Source: Zygnema cylindricum (Eukaryota > Streptophyta > Zygnematophyceae > Zygnematales > Zygnemataceae). From it: 26,000 nucleotides of DNA. Below the pieces are notes generated by a model that had not been told where the DNA came from, ran no database searches, and was given only the letters and a program-made list of their open reading frames with translations. Positions 1 through 9,133 of this stretch are shown here, in pieces (the stretch's first letter is position 1; each line of letters begins with the position of its first letter). The stretch covers positions 64,001 through 90,000 of the forward strand of contig JBBHKE010000498.1 in the NCBI GenBank assembly GCA_037447655.1, read 5' to 3'. A program made the position numbers and the translations under genes.

Positions 1-51
1 TATTCGACTAGGGTTTAGTAGTAGGTAGTCGTGAGTAGGCAGGCCAAGACT

Positions 52-59
52 TATAAATA
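52..59 (+). promoter_or_regulatory. TATA-like box in alpha LTR
   Basis: TATAAATA lies just upstream of the stem-loop array, where the U3 core promoter of an LTR is expected. The same site in element B is altered to TAGAAATA. Assignment as the transcription start region is inference; if right, the hairpins that follow are in the 5' leader RNA. Confidence 0.4.
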
Positions 60-68
60 TTTAGGTAC

Positions 69-195
69 CTCTCTCTAAGAGAGCTGGTAACTATAAAGGT
101 CATCTTTGACCAGCCATTACTTACTGCTCAGGGGAGCAAATTCAGTGATTCTTTTTGCATTAGACTCAGGGGAGTCTTCTCCTCACAGGGGTGAG
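69..195 (+). promoter_or_regulatory. Array of five stem-loops in LTR leader (alpha copy 1)
   Basis: Five perfect short inverted repeats follow each other: CTCTCT-cta-AGAGAG (69-83), GGTCA-tctt-TGACC (98-111), TGCTC-aggg-GAGCA (125-138), GACTC-aggg-GAGTC (163-176) and CTCAC-aggg-GTGAG (182-195). The last three have 5-bp stems and the same tetraloop. The array recurs in order in the alpha LTR of B and, with changes, in the beta LTRs. A role in RNA packaging, dimerisation or translation is inference. Confidence 0.7.
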
Positions 196-450
196 AGTGG
201 TCGGAATATTTTTGTACCTGGGCAGCGCTTATTCAGTGGGAAAGTGGAAGGGGCAAATATTATCCTAGAGGTTTTACATAGGCTGCTCATTCTGTGGGTC
301 AATGGAGACCACATAATTTCAGCCTCCATCACCGAATAGGGAGAGAGGCGTTGAATTGGGAAAATCTGGGTCCTCAAGCTCCCTACCGAGTTGAGGATCC
401 TGATTGGTTTTTTCCTCCTCCCACGGAGAGGAGGACATGGACAGTTTTAA

Positions 451-788
451 GCCTGGGCCGAGCACTACATTCCGTTTAACGAATGGCGTGAACATAGGAG
501 GTACGCTGAACCTCTCTCCCTAAAAATGAGGGAAAATCCGCGTCCTAAAATTCTAGATACCCCCCCGGATGTTCCCGCTCAACCGACGTGGCTCTTCATC
601 GACGGTGACGACCGAGGCTCATCGTTCGCCCACATACGACAATTCGATTCGGCAGATCCACGACATTCATGGATTGTTCACGACAACCGCGGTTATCGCG
701 TGAATGTTCCCCACCTATTGCAACTTTACCATCCGTGGGTCCCTTGTCTATACGCCGTCCTAAATTATTGTCGAAGAACTCTCAAGGT
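451..788 (+). pseudogene. Unrecognised coding remnant, possible exon
   Basis: A frame open from 451 (after a TAA at 448-450) runs to 850 and reads like real protein up to about 788: it starts AWAEHYIPFNEWREHRRYAE and goes on through IDGDDRGSSFAHIRQFDSAD and VNVPHLLQLYHPWVP. A GTAATA splice-donor-like site at about 787 follows ACTCTCAAG, so the rest of the ORF may be intron. The first in-frame ATG is at 526, but residues upstream of it look equally protein-like, so the true start may be in an earlier exon. Another frame just upstream (294-479) also looks partly coding, which suggests a frameshift or an exon boundary near 450. I recognise no family. It lies between an alpha LTR and a DNA transposon and could be a host exon or transposon passenger. 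Confidence 0.35.
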
Positions 789-1296
789 AATAACTTTGCG
801 TGCGGCTCGTACCTCGAGTCTACATAAGTTGTGCAATGTTCGTGTGAGGTGACCCCGTTTATGCGAAATTCCACGGGTTCGGCGTCCGATGACCCCACCT
901 CCACCATCGACAGAAGAGGAATGGCGACGAACAATCGAGAAACTCACTGAGTAATTATTTGCCCATCAAGAACAAGTGGCGATGCTCACTCGGAGTTGTC
1001 TAAAAAAAATTTGCAGTAATCGGTATATATGTGATTTGCAAATTATTCTTCTTTCTTTGTATTCTTATCTTGTCGTCGCTAACCCACACACTTACAAAGG
1101 TTTTTTTTTAAGTAGTCTCGCCTGTTTAATATAGCGACGACACACGTTTATCCATAAGCAGCGACGAATTTAAATCGTAGCTTAACCATGATTCTTAGGG
1201 GAGTCATGTTGTACGCCATTTAGCCACAATAGATGGTCGTCGATGAAGTAGCGACGACAGATTGTCGTCGCCTAATTCAGCCACGAGCATCTATCA

Positions 1297-1329
1297 TCGC
1301 TGAATTAGGCGACTGGCCTAATTCAGCGA
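1297..1329. repeat. Perfect 14-bp inverted repeat with 5-nt loop
   Basis: TCGCTGAATTAGGC (1297-1310) and its exact reverse complement (1316-1329) flank GACTG. The core CCTAATTCAG also occurs at about 1271 and 1343. It lies just upstream of the transposase coding region and is a candidate transposase binding site. Confidence 0.75.
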
Positions 1330-1399
1330 AAGTGACGACCAACCTAATTCAGTTATTCATCTTCATAATAATCCAGTCACTATTTTTTTTTTCTTTCCT

Positions 1400-3220
1400 T
1401 ACTCCAATCGCAGAGTACCAGAAGGCGAGGCGGTGGTGGGTAGAAAGGGTGGCGCTACTCAAAGGGATAAGGGAGACTACTCTCACCTTATCTTCCCCGA
1501 GATTTAGAAAGAGAAGTGTGGCAGTAACGAGGGCGTTACCGAGAAAGGGAAGGAAAGAGTTACCATGGGTTGTCAAGGTTCACGAGGAACTACTAGAAGA
1601 ATTCTTCAGATTCCAAAAGGCGGGATTGAAAATGTCTACTGTCATTGTGGGAAAAAAGGCAAATCACATCATTGCCGATATGAAGAAGAATGGTGCGTTA
1701 GAATTTTCCAACGAAATTGTGAAGAGATCAAACCAGAAATCAGTCGGCGTTGGATTCAGCGCTTTTTTGAAAAGCATAGCATCGTCGCTCGAGCTCAAAA
1801 ATGGAAACTACAACTAAGTCCGGAGAAGGAGGAATACATTGAAAGATCCGTGGCATATCACATGGGCGTCTTAAAAAGGGGATTCCAATCGGGTATGCTT
1901 CATATTTCCATTCCATTTCTTGCTTCTTTTCATATAAAGTTTTGTATTATATTTCTCATTTTATTGTACTTACTAGTGTTTTGTTTTATTTTGAGTTTCT
2001 CTATTTTTATTGTGGATAATAGGTCTTTTTAACGAGGATTTGGTGGAGAACATGGACGAGACGCATTTGATTGTAAATATGGACAATTAGAAAACTTTAG
2101 GCTTTCGCGGCGACGAGGTTGTTAGATAAGCAGACGTTGCGGGCGGCGGAGAGTCCATGACATTGATGGTACGACTCACGCAGGGTGTGAACGCCTGAAT
2201 AGAGGCTTCAATAGTAGTATTAACGAACCGCGCTCAAAATTACCCAATAAAGGGTCTTCCCGACGATGTACCGGGTAAGTTTCATTAAATTTTAAATCCA
2301 AGAAATTATGTTCATCTCCCTTATTTTCCTCTAATCTTTACGTAATCCTCTCCATGAATACATGTTTTGCCCTTTCCTATTGGTTCTTAATGCTCCCTCC
2401 TCGTCCTTTTCCTCGTCATTCAATATTTCTCCCTCTTCCCCCCCTCTCCCTTCCTCATTATCTCCCCCTCACGTAATTCACCCCTTCCCCCTATCCTTTG
2501 TTTTTTCCTATTGTAGGAGTTTGCTACCGAACCGGCCCCAAAGGATGGAATGATAAAACCGTATTCCCGCAATGGATAAAAGAGCCGAGGTCTTACCAAG
2601 GAGACCGCGAAGGACGTGAAAAAATAATATTCCTCGACAATTGTGGCGGTCACAACAATTCTGAGGAGTTCAACCGAGTCTTACTCGCCAAGAGGACTTT
2701 ACTATACTTCTTCCTTCCTTGGGCGACTCACCTCGTGCAACCCGCCGACTCCTTCGTCATTTCGAAAATTAAGGAGGTTTGGTCGCGGAAATGGGAGGAT
2801 TGGAAAATGAAATGCACGGAGAAGCATGCGTGGTCCCAACCAAGTGGCAAGGGTTGGTCCGGGAAGCTTGTCGGGCCCGGGAAGGCTTTTTTCCTTACGT
2901 TTGCTCGCGATTCAATTCGCGAAGTCAACGCAATGAAGGACAAGAATGAGATGGGTTACGCACGTAAAGCTATTATTCAGTGCGGATTGTCATTAAAGGA
3001 CGGGAAATGGGAGGAGAGCATGCTCACACCGGATTTACAAATTATCATCATGAAATGGCGGTGCCATTTCGAAGGCGATGAGGTGCCAATTCCCTCTATA
3101 GTGGCACGAGATTTTGTCCGAGGCATTCAAGATGCCGACACTCGGGAGGATGAAGTTCCCGATGACACGGACGCTGAATGGGAGACCGAAGATTTTGGTC
3201 ATTTCATAGAGAAGTTGTGA
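1400..3220 (+). pseudogene. pogo/CENP-B-like DDE transposase pseudogene with two introns
   Basis: An N-terminal helix-turn-helix-like region (EELLEEFFRFQKAGLKMSTV, then RRWIQRFFEKHSIVARAQKW) is followed by a DDE-type core. First acidic motif: NMDETHLIVNMDN (about 2049-2087). Second: IFLDNCGGHNN (about 2629-2661). Third: THLVQPADSFVISKIKEVW (about 2728-2784). Two GT-AG introns are supported because joining the exons keeps one frame: 1893-2022 (GTATGC...AATAG) and 2275-2516 (GTAAGT...TTGTAG). The gene is dead: a frameshift near 1680 and in-frame stops at 2088, 2127 and 2196. The last exon, to the TGA at 3218, is intact and ends in an acidic tail. The start is uncertain because the N terminus is damaged. 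The family normally makes a nuclear cut-and-paste transposase. I recall close relatives in oomycete genomes; a search would settle this. Confidence 0.8.
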
Positions 3221-3330
3221 AATGTGTGAAGAGAGGACAAGGTTTATCATAAAATTATAGAACTAGTGTTGATTTGTTATAGTTTTTTATTAGTAGTTTT
3301 GGATAGTTAGTGCGGTAATTGTATTTAGCG

Positions 3331-3551
3331 TTTGTCAAAGAATGTTGGGAAAATTGTATCCTTGATGATTTCAATATAATTATATCCTTCTTAGTGTTTC
3401 ATTTTGAAGTTTGTTACTGATAATGATTAGGGTGAAAGACTTCGATGACTTAACGTTTGGCAAAGTATGTCGGATAAATTGTATCCGTTATGAATTGGAT
3501 ATAATCGTGTCATTTTTTGTTTTTCGTTTTGAAGTTTGTTACTGAAAATGA
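3331..3551. repeat. Two-copy tandem repeat, period about 120 bp
   Basis: GTTTGTCAAAGAATGT...TTTTGAAGTTTGTTACTGATAATGAT (from 3331) is repeated in diverged form from about 3451 (GTTTGGCAAAGTATGT...). The copies share AAATTGTATCC and TTTTGAAGTTTGTTACTGA. It lies downstream of the transposase stop, with no coding content. Confidence 0.65.
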
Positions 3552-3586
3552 TGTATGGAAAAAGAATTTGATGACATTAGATGTTA

Positions 3587-3886
3587 CACATGTATTCAAT
3601 GTGTTTAAGGCTTCGTCGATTACACGTTATATTCCCAAGATGGCGACAAATACAGTCCATTGCTAGCAATTTTTCGGCATTCAGACAGTACTAGGGACGA
3701 CACATTCTCATCGCTGAAGTGCACGAATTTGGCATATATGTTTGCAATGTGTTTAGGGCTTCGTGGGTTACATGTGAAATTCCGCAGATGGCAATAAAAA
3801 GAGTCCATTATTGTGTCAGTCCCGACTTCAGACAGTTTTAGCGACGACACAGTTTCGTCGCTGAGGTGTCGAAACTCGACACGATA
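3587..3886. repeat. Two-copy tandem repeat, period about 148 bp, with GCGACGAC motifs
   Basis: CAATGTGTTTA recurs at 3597 and 3745, each followed by a GGCTTCGT..TTACA block, a TTCC..AGATGGC block, a GTCCATT block, TTCAGACAGT, and a GACGACACA...TCGCTGA block. The copies are diverged. They probably form the right subterminal region of the DNA transposon. Confidence 0.65.
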
Positions 3887-3989
3887 ATCCAGCGGCAATA
3901 ACGTTCATCGCTGAATGGTAATTTTGATGGTAAACTAAGTTCTAACATTTAGCGAAGAAAGTATATCGTGGCTGAATGATACATCTTTG

Positions 3990-4615
3990 ACTCTTCTATA
4001 GATAGAAGGTATACATAGTTGTATTAAAAGTTATATCCCATAAATTACTTGTGTGTCACGCTTATAACGCGAATTTTTTGACCAAACAAATTAAATGGAA
4101 TCCCAAGTTTTTTTTTTCTTTGTTAATAGTATAAAAATTGTACACTTCGCCTCTTAACCTTAGTCCACCGAAATCACAAACAAAAATAAGAATTCATTTT
4201 TGTTTTTCTTGTATTTTCTTTTTTCATTTTCGGTCCTAATTTTTTTTTTTTTTGTAATCTCCTTATCAGAATAACCTCGGATCATAATTTTTTAACAAGA
4301 AAAAGCACATTTTAGAAACATAGAACAAACTAATATATAAGATACAAAAATAAAAAAACACAAATAATAAACATAAACAGAAATATGGATAATATAAATT
4401 AAAACCATAAATAACTGATTCTTTTGTTTTATATTAATTTCACGGGGCACATTACAGTTGTACAAAAGTTGGAAATACATATTTAAAATAATTAAAAACT
4501 GATCAAACGAAATACTATGTTGGATAATTACCGATAGTACAACTCCAAGAAAAACACAAAATATTATTCTTACCTACATTTCTTCATATTTTAATTATAT
4601 TTGATATAAAAGCTC
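3990..4615. other. AT-rich spacer without recognisable genes
   Basis: The stretch contains long T and A runs (for example at about 4110 and 4245) and no ORF with protein-like composition. It ends where readable copia polyprotein sequence begins, so the truncation point of element D lies near 4615. No LTR-like TG/CA boundary is seen. Confidence 0.6.
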
Positions 4616-4809
4616 TTGAAACAGGTACCTTTCGGAAAGGATGGAGACACCGCGGACCTCCCATTTCCCAAAAACCTCCGAATAAAACTGTTGCATTTTC
4701 AGCGGAGGATACGGAATAGAAGAAGAAAATAACCGAGGAAACGACACTTGATCTGCTCAGTTTTCCAAAAACTGATGACAAAGAGTTCTTCCCTCTTGCC
4801 AAACACGAC

Positions 4810-6378
4810 ATGATAGAAGGCGAAAAGGACCTCGGATGGATAATGGATTCCGGCAGTTCTTCACACATGTGCTGGAAAAAGTATTGGTTTAACGAGATGT
4901 CTTCTATTCCTTTACGTCAAATCTTTTATGCTTGTGGCTATGCCGTTGAATCAAATGCCAAAGGAAACATAGATCTGGATTGTGTGATAGATGGAAAGGT
5001 TGTTAAGAGAACTTTGTATGATGTCTTGTATTTTCCAAAGTTTAAGAAAAATGTGTTTTCTACGTCTGTAGCTGAAAGCAAAGGCTTTGAGGTTCTCCAG
5101 AAAAATGTCAAGAAAATAGTGAGCAAGAATGGAAGAGTAGCTCTAGTAGGAACTAGAGGCCCAAACTTTTTGTACCGCATGGACCTGGCTAATAAAATTG
5201 ATTTTGCGTACTCCAGTGTCCTATGTGATAATGTTTTGTGGCATAAAAGACTTGGTCATGTGCATCATGAGAGACTAACTAAGATGATAAAGCATGACAT
5301 GATAGAGGGAGTCAAGCTTGGTCAACAAGAGTCTCATGTGTGTGATGGTTGTGCTCTCGGAAAGCTTCACAAGCTTCCCATATCACAAGTTTCTGATCAC
5401 CGAGCCACAGATGTTCTTAGTATTATTCACTCTGATGTTTTCGGCCCTTCTAAAGTTCCCTCTCTGGGTGGCAGCCGCTTCTTTGTCACCTTTACAGACG
5501 ATTACTCCCGGTATAGTCGCATATACTTTATGAAGGAGAAGAGAGAAGTCTTCACTCACTTTAAGCACTACAAAATCTGGGCGGAGAAACTTCACGGCAA
5601 ATCTATTCTTGCTTTGCGGACGGATAATGGTGGAGAGTATGTATCTCATGCCTTTGCTGATTTTTTGAAAGAAAATGGCATCTCTCGTGAACTTACAGCT
5701 CCGTACACACCGGAACAAAATGGTGTTGCCGAGAGACTTAATCGGACTTTGACTGAATGTGCTCGATCTATGATGGCCGATAAAGGTGTGGATCCAAAGT
5801 TTTGGGGGGAAGCTTTTCATTGTGCTTCCTACATCAGAAATAGAGTGGAAACCCGGGCTGTTAGGGGTAAGACACCTTATGAAGTTTGGACAGGCAAAAA
5901 GCCAAATGTTAGTCATTTTAGAGTTTTTGGTAGCAAATGTTTTATCTTGGATAATCTTCCTAATTGGAAGCTTAGTCCAAAATCTGTACCTGGTGTCTTT
6001 TTAGGCTATGATGATGAATCTGCAGGTTATAGAGTGTATAATCCTCAGAGAGGATGCCTTCAAACAGCCAGGAATATTCAGATTAAAGAAGAAAGTCAAT
6101 CTGTTGTCGTTTTTAGCATGGATGCAGCTGAAAGGAATGAGAAAATACAAGAGTATATCATTCTTGAGCAGGTACCTTTTACTCCATCCTCTTCTACTTC
6201 TTCTACCTCTCTCCCAAATGCCTCTGGGCCGTCTAATACTCCTTCTGGAGCTGCTCCTTCTGTCGATGCTCCTCCCAATACACTCCTTGTGCGGCAATCT
6301 AGGGAACCAACCGTTCCCGCGTCAGATTTTTCCGGGGGGAAGAAGGCAAAGCAGCCGCCTTCGAGGCGACCGAGTTGA
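4810..6378 (+). pseudogene. pol: Copia Pol, protease-integrase part (element D)
   Basis: The 522-codon frame starts at an internal Met; in-frame sequence upstream to about 4624 also reads as polyprotein through one TAG at about 4717. Protease: GWIMDSGSSSHMC with catalytic DSG at residues 13-15. GAG-pre-integrase zinc site: H145, H150, C178, C181 (LWHKRLGH...CDGCALGK). Integrase triad: D209 (HSDVFGP), D272 (RTDNGGEY) and E308 (PEQNGVAERL), the last two separated by 35 residues as usual. The C-terminal GKKPNVSHFRVFGSK and [15 protein letters not shown] blocks and a Ser/Pro-rich linker follow. An extra base in a run of six G (6334-6339) shifts the frame, giving the stop at 6376. Best-preserved integrase in the window. 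Confidence 0.9.
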
Positions 6379-7995
6379 GAGTGCTTTTTCTGCAAGCACA
6401 CGGGAGCCGCTTACTATTCATGAAGCTTTTTCCGTTCCTGAAAAGGATCATTGGATCTCGGCTGCAAATGAAGAGATAAAGTCAATTATGGAACCCCAAA
6501 CTTGGGAACTTGTGGAGCTCCCACCGAACAGGAAAGCTATCGGTTGTAAGTGGGTCTTCAAATTAAAATTGAATCCTGATAATACAATTGAGAGATATAA
6601 AGCTAGACTGGTTGCTAAGGGATTTAGCCAAAAGGAGGGAATTGACTATGAAGAGACCTTCTCTCCTGTGGTTCGCTTTCCTACTGTTAGAGTTTTGCTA
6701 TCTCTTGCTACAATAGAGGATATGGAATTGCATCAGATGGATGTTAAGACATCTTTCTTGCATGGTGATTTGGAGGAAGTAATTTATATGAAGCAGCCAA
6801 AGATGTATGCAGAAAAAGGGAAAGAAAATCTGGTCTGTAAACTGTTGAAGTCCCTTTATGGTCTGAAACAGGCTCCGAGGCAATGGAACCTGAAATAAGA
6901 TGAGTTTTTAACCAATCTTGGCTTTACCAGGATCAGTTTAGATCACTCGGTCTATGTAATGGAAGGTGATGATGGAGTGATTTATATGGCAATTTATGTA
7001 GATGATTTGCTAGTGATTAGCAAATCCATCAATGAGATTAATAAAATAAAATCAGCTTTGAATTCCCGGTTTGAAATGAAAGACTTGGGTGAGGCTAAAT
7101 ATATTCTAGGAATTCAAGTAGAAAGAGACAAGAAACAGAAAAATTATTTATTTAACTCAAAAGGAAGCAATCAAGAACATGTTAGAAAAGTTTGGCATGT
7201 TAGACGCAAAAGGGAGTGCCACTCCTATGGAATTCAGGCAGAAATTGGAGGGCACGGAAACGGATGGTGGTGTTTTGGTTGATGATTTCTTAGATTCAGG
7301 GGAGGCAGATTCTATGTCCTCCATTCCTTACAAGCAGATTGTACAAGCAGATTGTCGGAAGCCTCATTTATTTCATGAACTGTACTCGTCCCGACATCTC
7401 AGCAGCGGTTGGAGCCTTGAGCCGAAGCCTGCAAAATCCAAGGAAGTCGGACAATGAGGAAGCAAAGAGAGTTCTTCGTTATCTTGGAGGAACTCGAAAT
7501 CTTAGACTCTCTCTCGGTGGAGGGGAAGTCAAAATTCATACATGGAGCGATGCGAGCTACGGAGATATGCCCAGCCGACGCTCCACCACTGGATATATTT
7601 TGAAGATCGGAAGTGGAACTTGTTGCTGGAGCAGCAAACTTCAGAAGGTAACAGCTCAGTCTACCATGGAGGCTGAGTACATGGCTGCCAGCTCGGCAGT
7701 TAAGGAGTTACTTTGGGTAAAGTCTCTTCTCCAAGAGCTTCTCTTTATGCAATCTGGACCACAAATAGTGTGGTGTGACAATCAGGCAACAATCCCTATT
7801 GCATCTAATCCCAGTCATCACTTTAAGAGTAAGCACATAGATATCAAGCTACATTTTGTAAGAGAAAAGGTGATGGGAAAAGTCCTGAAATTGAGTTATT
7901 TACCGGATGAGCAAATGGTGGCTAATATGATGACGAAACCCTTACCTGCTCCCAAATTGAAGTTCTGTAGAGAGGCATGTGGACTGAGTGACTAG
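6340..7995 (+). pseudogene. pol: Copia Pol, reverse transcriptase-RNase H part (element D)
   Basis: The frame continues as RT after the shift at 6334-6339: [55 protein letters not shown] and [12 protein letters not shown]. The polymerase YVDD box is at 6995-7006. RNase H has HTWSDASYGD, MEAEYMA and CDNQATI with its acidic residues, and ends MMTKPLPAPKLKFCREACG before the TAG at 7993. Damage: stop at 6896 (NLK*DEF), a frameshift near 7150, and a 13-bp tandem duplication at 7329-7354 that shifts the frame again. Confidence 0.9.
7329..7354 (+). repeat. 13-bp tandem duplication disrupting RT-RNase H
   Basis: TACAAGCAGATTG occurs twice in perfect tandem (7329-7341 and 7342-7354) within the IPYKQIVGSLIYF motif. 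Thirteen is not a multiple of three, so the reading frame breaks here. Confidence 0.95.
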
Positions 7996-8011
7996 TAGAG
8001 TCTAAAGCTTT

Positions 8012-8018
8012 AGGGGAG
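8012..8018 (+). promoter_or_regulatory. Polypurine tract of element D
   Basis: AGGGGAG lies directly before the TG of the 3' LTR, 16 bp after the pol stop. It is the plus-strand primer site of LTR retroelements. Element C has the same AGGGGAG at the equivalent place. Confidence 0.8.
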
Positions 8019-8882
8019 TGTTGTTTTTAATAAAGCTTTAGTCATCTCTATGCCTCAGCTGTGAGGGAGAGAGAGCTGTTCAGGACTTAAGTTATTTTTG
8101 GTTGAGTTCGGTTCAGTACTTACCAAAATTAGTGTGACAGTGATGTTGGGAGTTCACGGTTCATTCACACTTGGGACACGCGTCCTCACTTGAGAGAAAT
8201 GCGTGAGTATGTCCTCCGTGGACGTTCAGAAATTCGGCAAGACCACGGGAATTCCTGAAGTCAATTCTACGGTCCCAAATCCTCTAATCGGACGGTTGAC
8301 AGCCGCCGCCAACAAATACTGACGAGGCGTGACTAGATCACTATCGGCGAGACTAGATCACTATCACTTTAAGTTGTCTGAACTTCGGTGTAAATATTTG
8401 GTAGAACAGAATTTTGTATGTAATGAATTAGTTGTTTAGTGTTCAGAATGTGGTTTATGACATACCTTCAGTACACAGGTATACTCACAGTATTTGTTGT
8501 GTTAGAATGTTAGATGTACAGCTGGAATGCCTCCGTACAGCTTAGTGTAGTTTCGGTGTATAGAAGTAGGACTTAGTGAATTTGATTCATTAGGAACAAA
8601 TGATATGAAAACTGTACACTCAGTTTTATGTAATTTCATTTCTGCATATCTCACAGATCTGTGAGCGGAATTCATTGAAATTTTGTGTGTGTGTTTCTTT
8701 GTATGTTATCTAAACTGTGGTAAATTTTCAAGACCATTGGTTCTTTTTTCTGAAAGTTATAGTCTGTCAAAGTTGCTGTTCAGCCATCGGTATTTGTGGA
8801 AGCTTCCTCTTTTGATTTGTTATACGATGACTACTACTGCATCTTCTTCATCTTCAGTGCTAGCAATTGTCTTAGAACAACA
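8019..8882 (+). mobile_element. 3' LTR of element D (864 bp)
   Basis: It begins TGTTGTT right after the PPT and ends AACAACA, an exact 7-bp terminal inverted repeat. An AATAAA lies at 8029. It has no similarity that I can see to the alpha/beta LTRs, so D is a separate copia family although its RT is related. No protein-like ORF of note: the 68-codon ORF at 8683 is not convincing. The second LTR is missing, so the limits rest on PPT, TIR and the beta junction. Confidence 0.8.
8326..8365 (+). repeat. 20-bp tandem repeat x2 in D LTR
   Basis: GGCGTGACTAGATCACTATC (8326-8345) is followed immediately by the same 20 bases with one change (8346-8365). Repeated short motifs in U3 are often enhancer sites; that role is inference. 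Confidence 0.85.
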
Positions 8883-8921
8883 TATATGAAGCCAGTTCCA
8901 TTAAATATTGGTACCTTAGAG

Positions 8922-8936
8922 GGTGGGCCTATAACA
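8922..8936 (-). promoter_or_regulatory. Primer binding site, half-tRNA iMet type (beta fragment)
   Basis: Directly after the LTR end the minus strand reads TGTTATAGGCCCACC. It differs at two positions from GGTTATGGGCCCACC, the complement of the initiator tRNA-Met anticodon arm (GGUGGGCCCAUAACC as I recall the plant-type molecule). The ATG seen in other copies is ATA here. Confidence 0.7.
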
Positions 8937-8953
8937 TGAAACTCTGAGACCTC

Positions 8954-9133
8954 CATAAGTCCTCAAAATGGACAACTTCGAAAAAGCCTCTAGGATAACA
9001 CTGACCCCTTTGTGTTTCAGCAAGAATTATTGCCACCCTGGAAGACAAAAACACTGACCAACTTCACCCCTGTGAAGGCAAGACTCCCTTGAGTTGATAG
9101 CAAAAAGAATCTCTGCATTTGCTCCCTTGAGCA
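8954..9133 (-). promoter_or_regulatory. Gag start in LTR and leader stem-loops (beta fragment)
   Basis: Minus-strand stem-loops are TGCTC-aagg-GAGCA (9133-9120), ACTC-aagg-GAGT (9094-9083) and CTTCAC-agggg-type CTTCAC-aggg-GTGAAG (9077-9062). The last stem is 6 bp and differs from the alpha stem CTCAC/GTGAG by a paired C-G to T-A change. Further on, ATG at 8956-8954 opens a frame reading MEVSEFHVIGPPSKVPIF across the LTR end and PBS. Confidence 0.6.

Larger units (their letters stand above)
1..321 (+). mobile_element. Right end of a family-alpha copia LTR (3' LTR or solo LTR)
   Basis: This stretch matches, on the opposite strand, the LTR of element B at 14043-14350 almost base for base, including the TTTAGTAGTAGGTAGTCGTG stretch, the stem-loop array and the terminal ATTTCA. 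It ends at CA (321). No primer binding site follows, so it is a 3' LTR or a solo LTR rather than a 5' LTR. Its left part lies outside the window. The in-frame ATG near the LTR end that opens Gag in other copies is followed here by a stop (TAA in ACATAATTT). Confidence 0.85.
1065..3990 (+). mobile_element. Decayed pogo/CENP-B-type DNA transposon
   Basis: The transposase pseudogene at 1400-3220 is bracketed by non-coding flanks rich in the same short motifs: TGTCGTCGCTAA at about 1070, TAGCGACGACA at 1128 and again at about 3840, and CGCTGAAT/ATTCAGCG repeats on both sides. Such subterminal repeats fit transposase binding sites. I could not find a clean pair of terminal inverted repeats or a TA target duplication, so the limits are approximate. 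The 3221-3990 stretch contains only repeats. Confidence 0.5.
4616..8882 (+). mobile_element. Copia element D, 5'-truncated (LTR and gag lost)
   Basis: Order of domains is protease, integrase, reverse transcriptase, RNase H, which defines Ty1/copia (Pseudoviridae) rather than Ty3. A PPT and an 864-bp 3' LTR follow. There is no 5' LTR, PBS or gag: readable sequence starts in the gag-protease linker at about 4624. After the LTR, TATAT (8883-8887) is a possible half of the 5-bp target duplication, since it corresponds to CATAT in the beta leader into which D appears to have inserted. Confidence 0.85.

Noticed and set aside
106-339. ORF of 77 codons in the LTR, with related ORFs in other LTR copies (14258-14022, 17515-17751, 21266-21568)
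   Set aside because: The frame is open in several LTR copies, but it overlays the stem-loop array, whose pairing explains the conservation. The sequence shows no domain, and the frame ends inside or just past the LTR.
1060-1350. CRISPR-like array from repeated GTCGTCGC and CTAATTCAG motifs
   Set aside because: Repeats are short, irregularly spaced and in both orientations, next to a transposase; the setting is eukaryotic.
4140-4480. 5' LTR of element D upstream of the truncated pol
   Set aside because: The stretch shares no sequence with the D 3' LTR at 8019-8882, and has no PBS.
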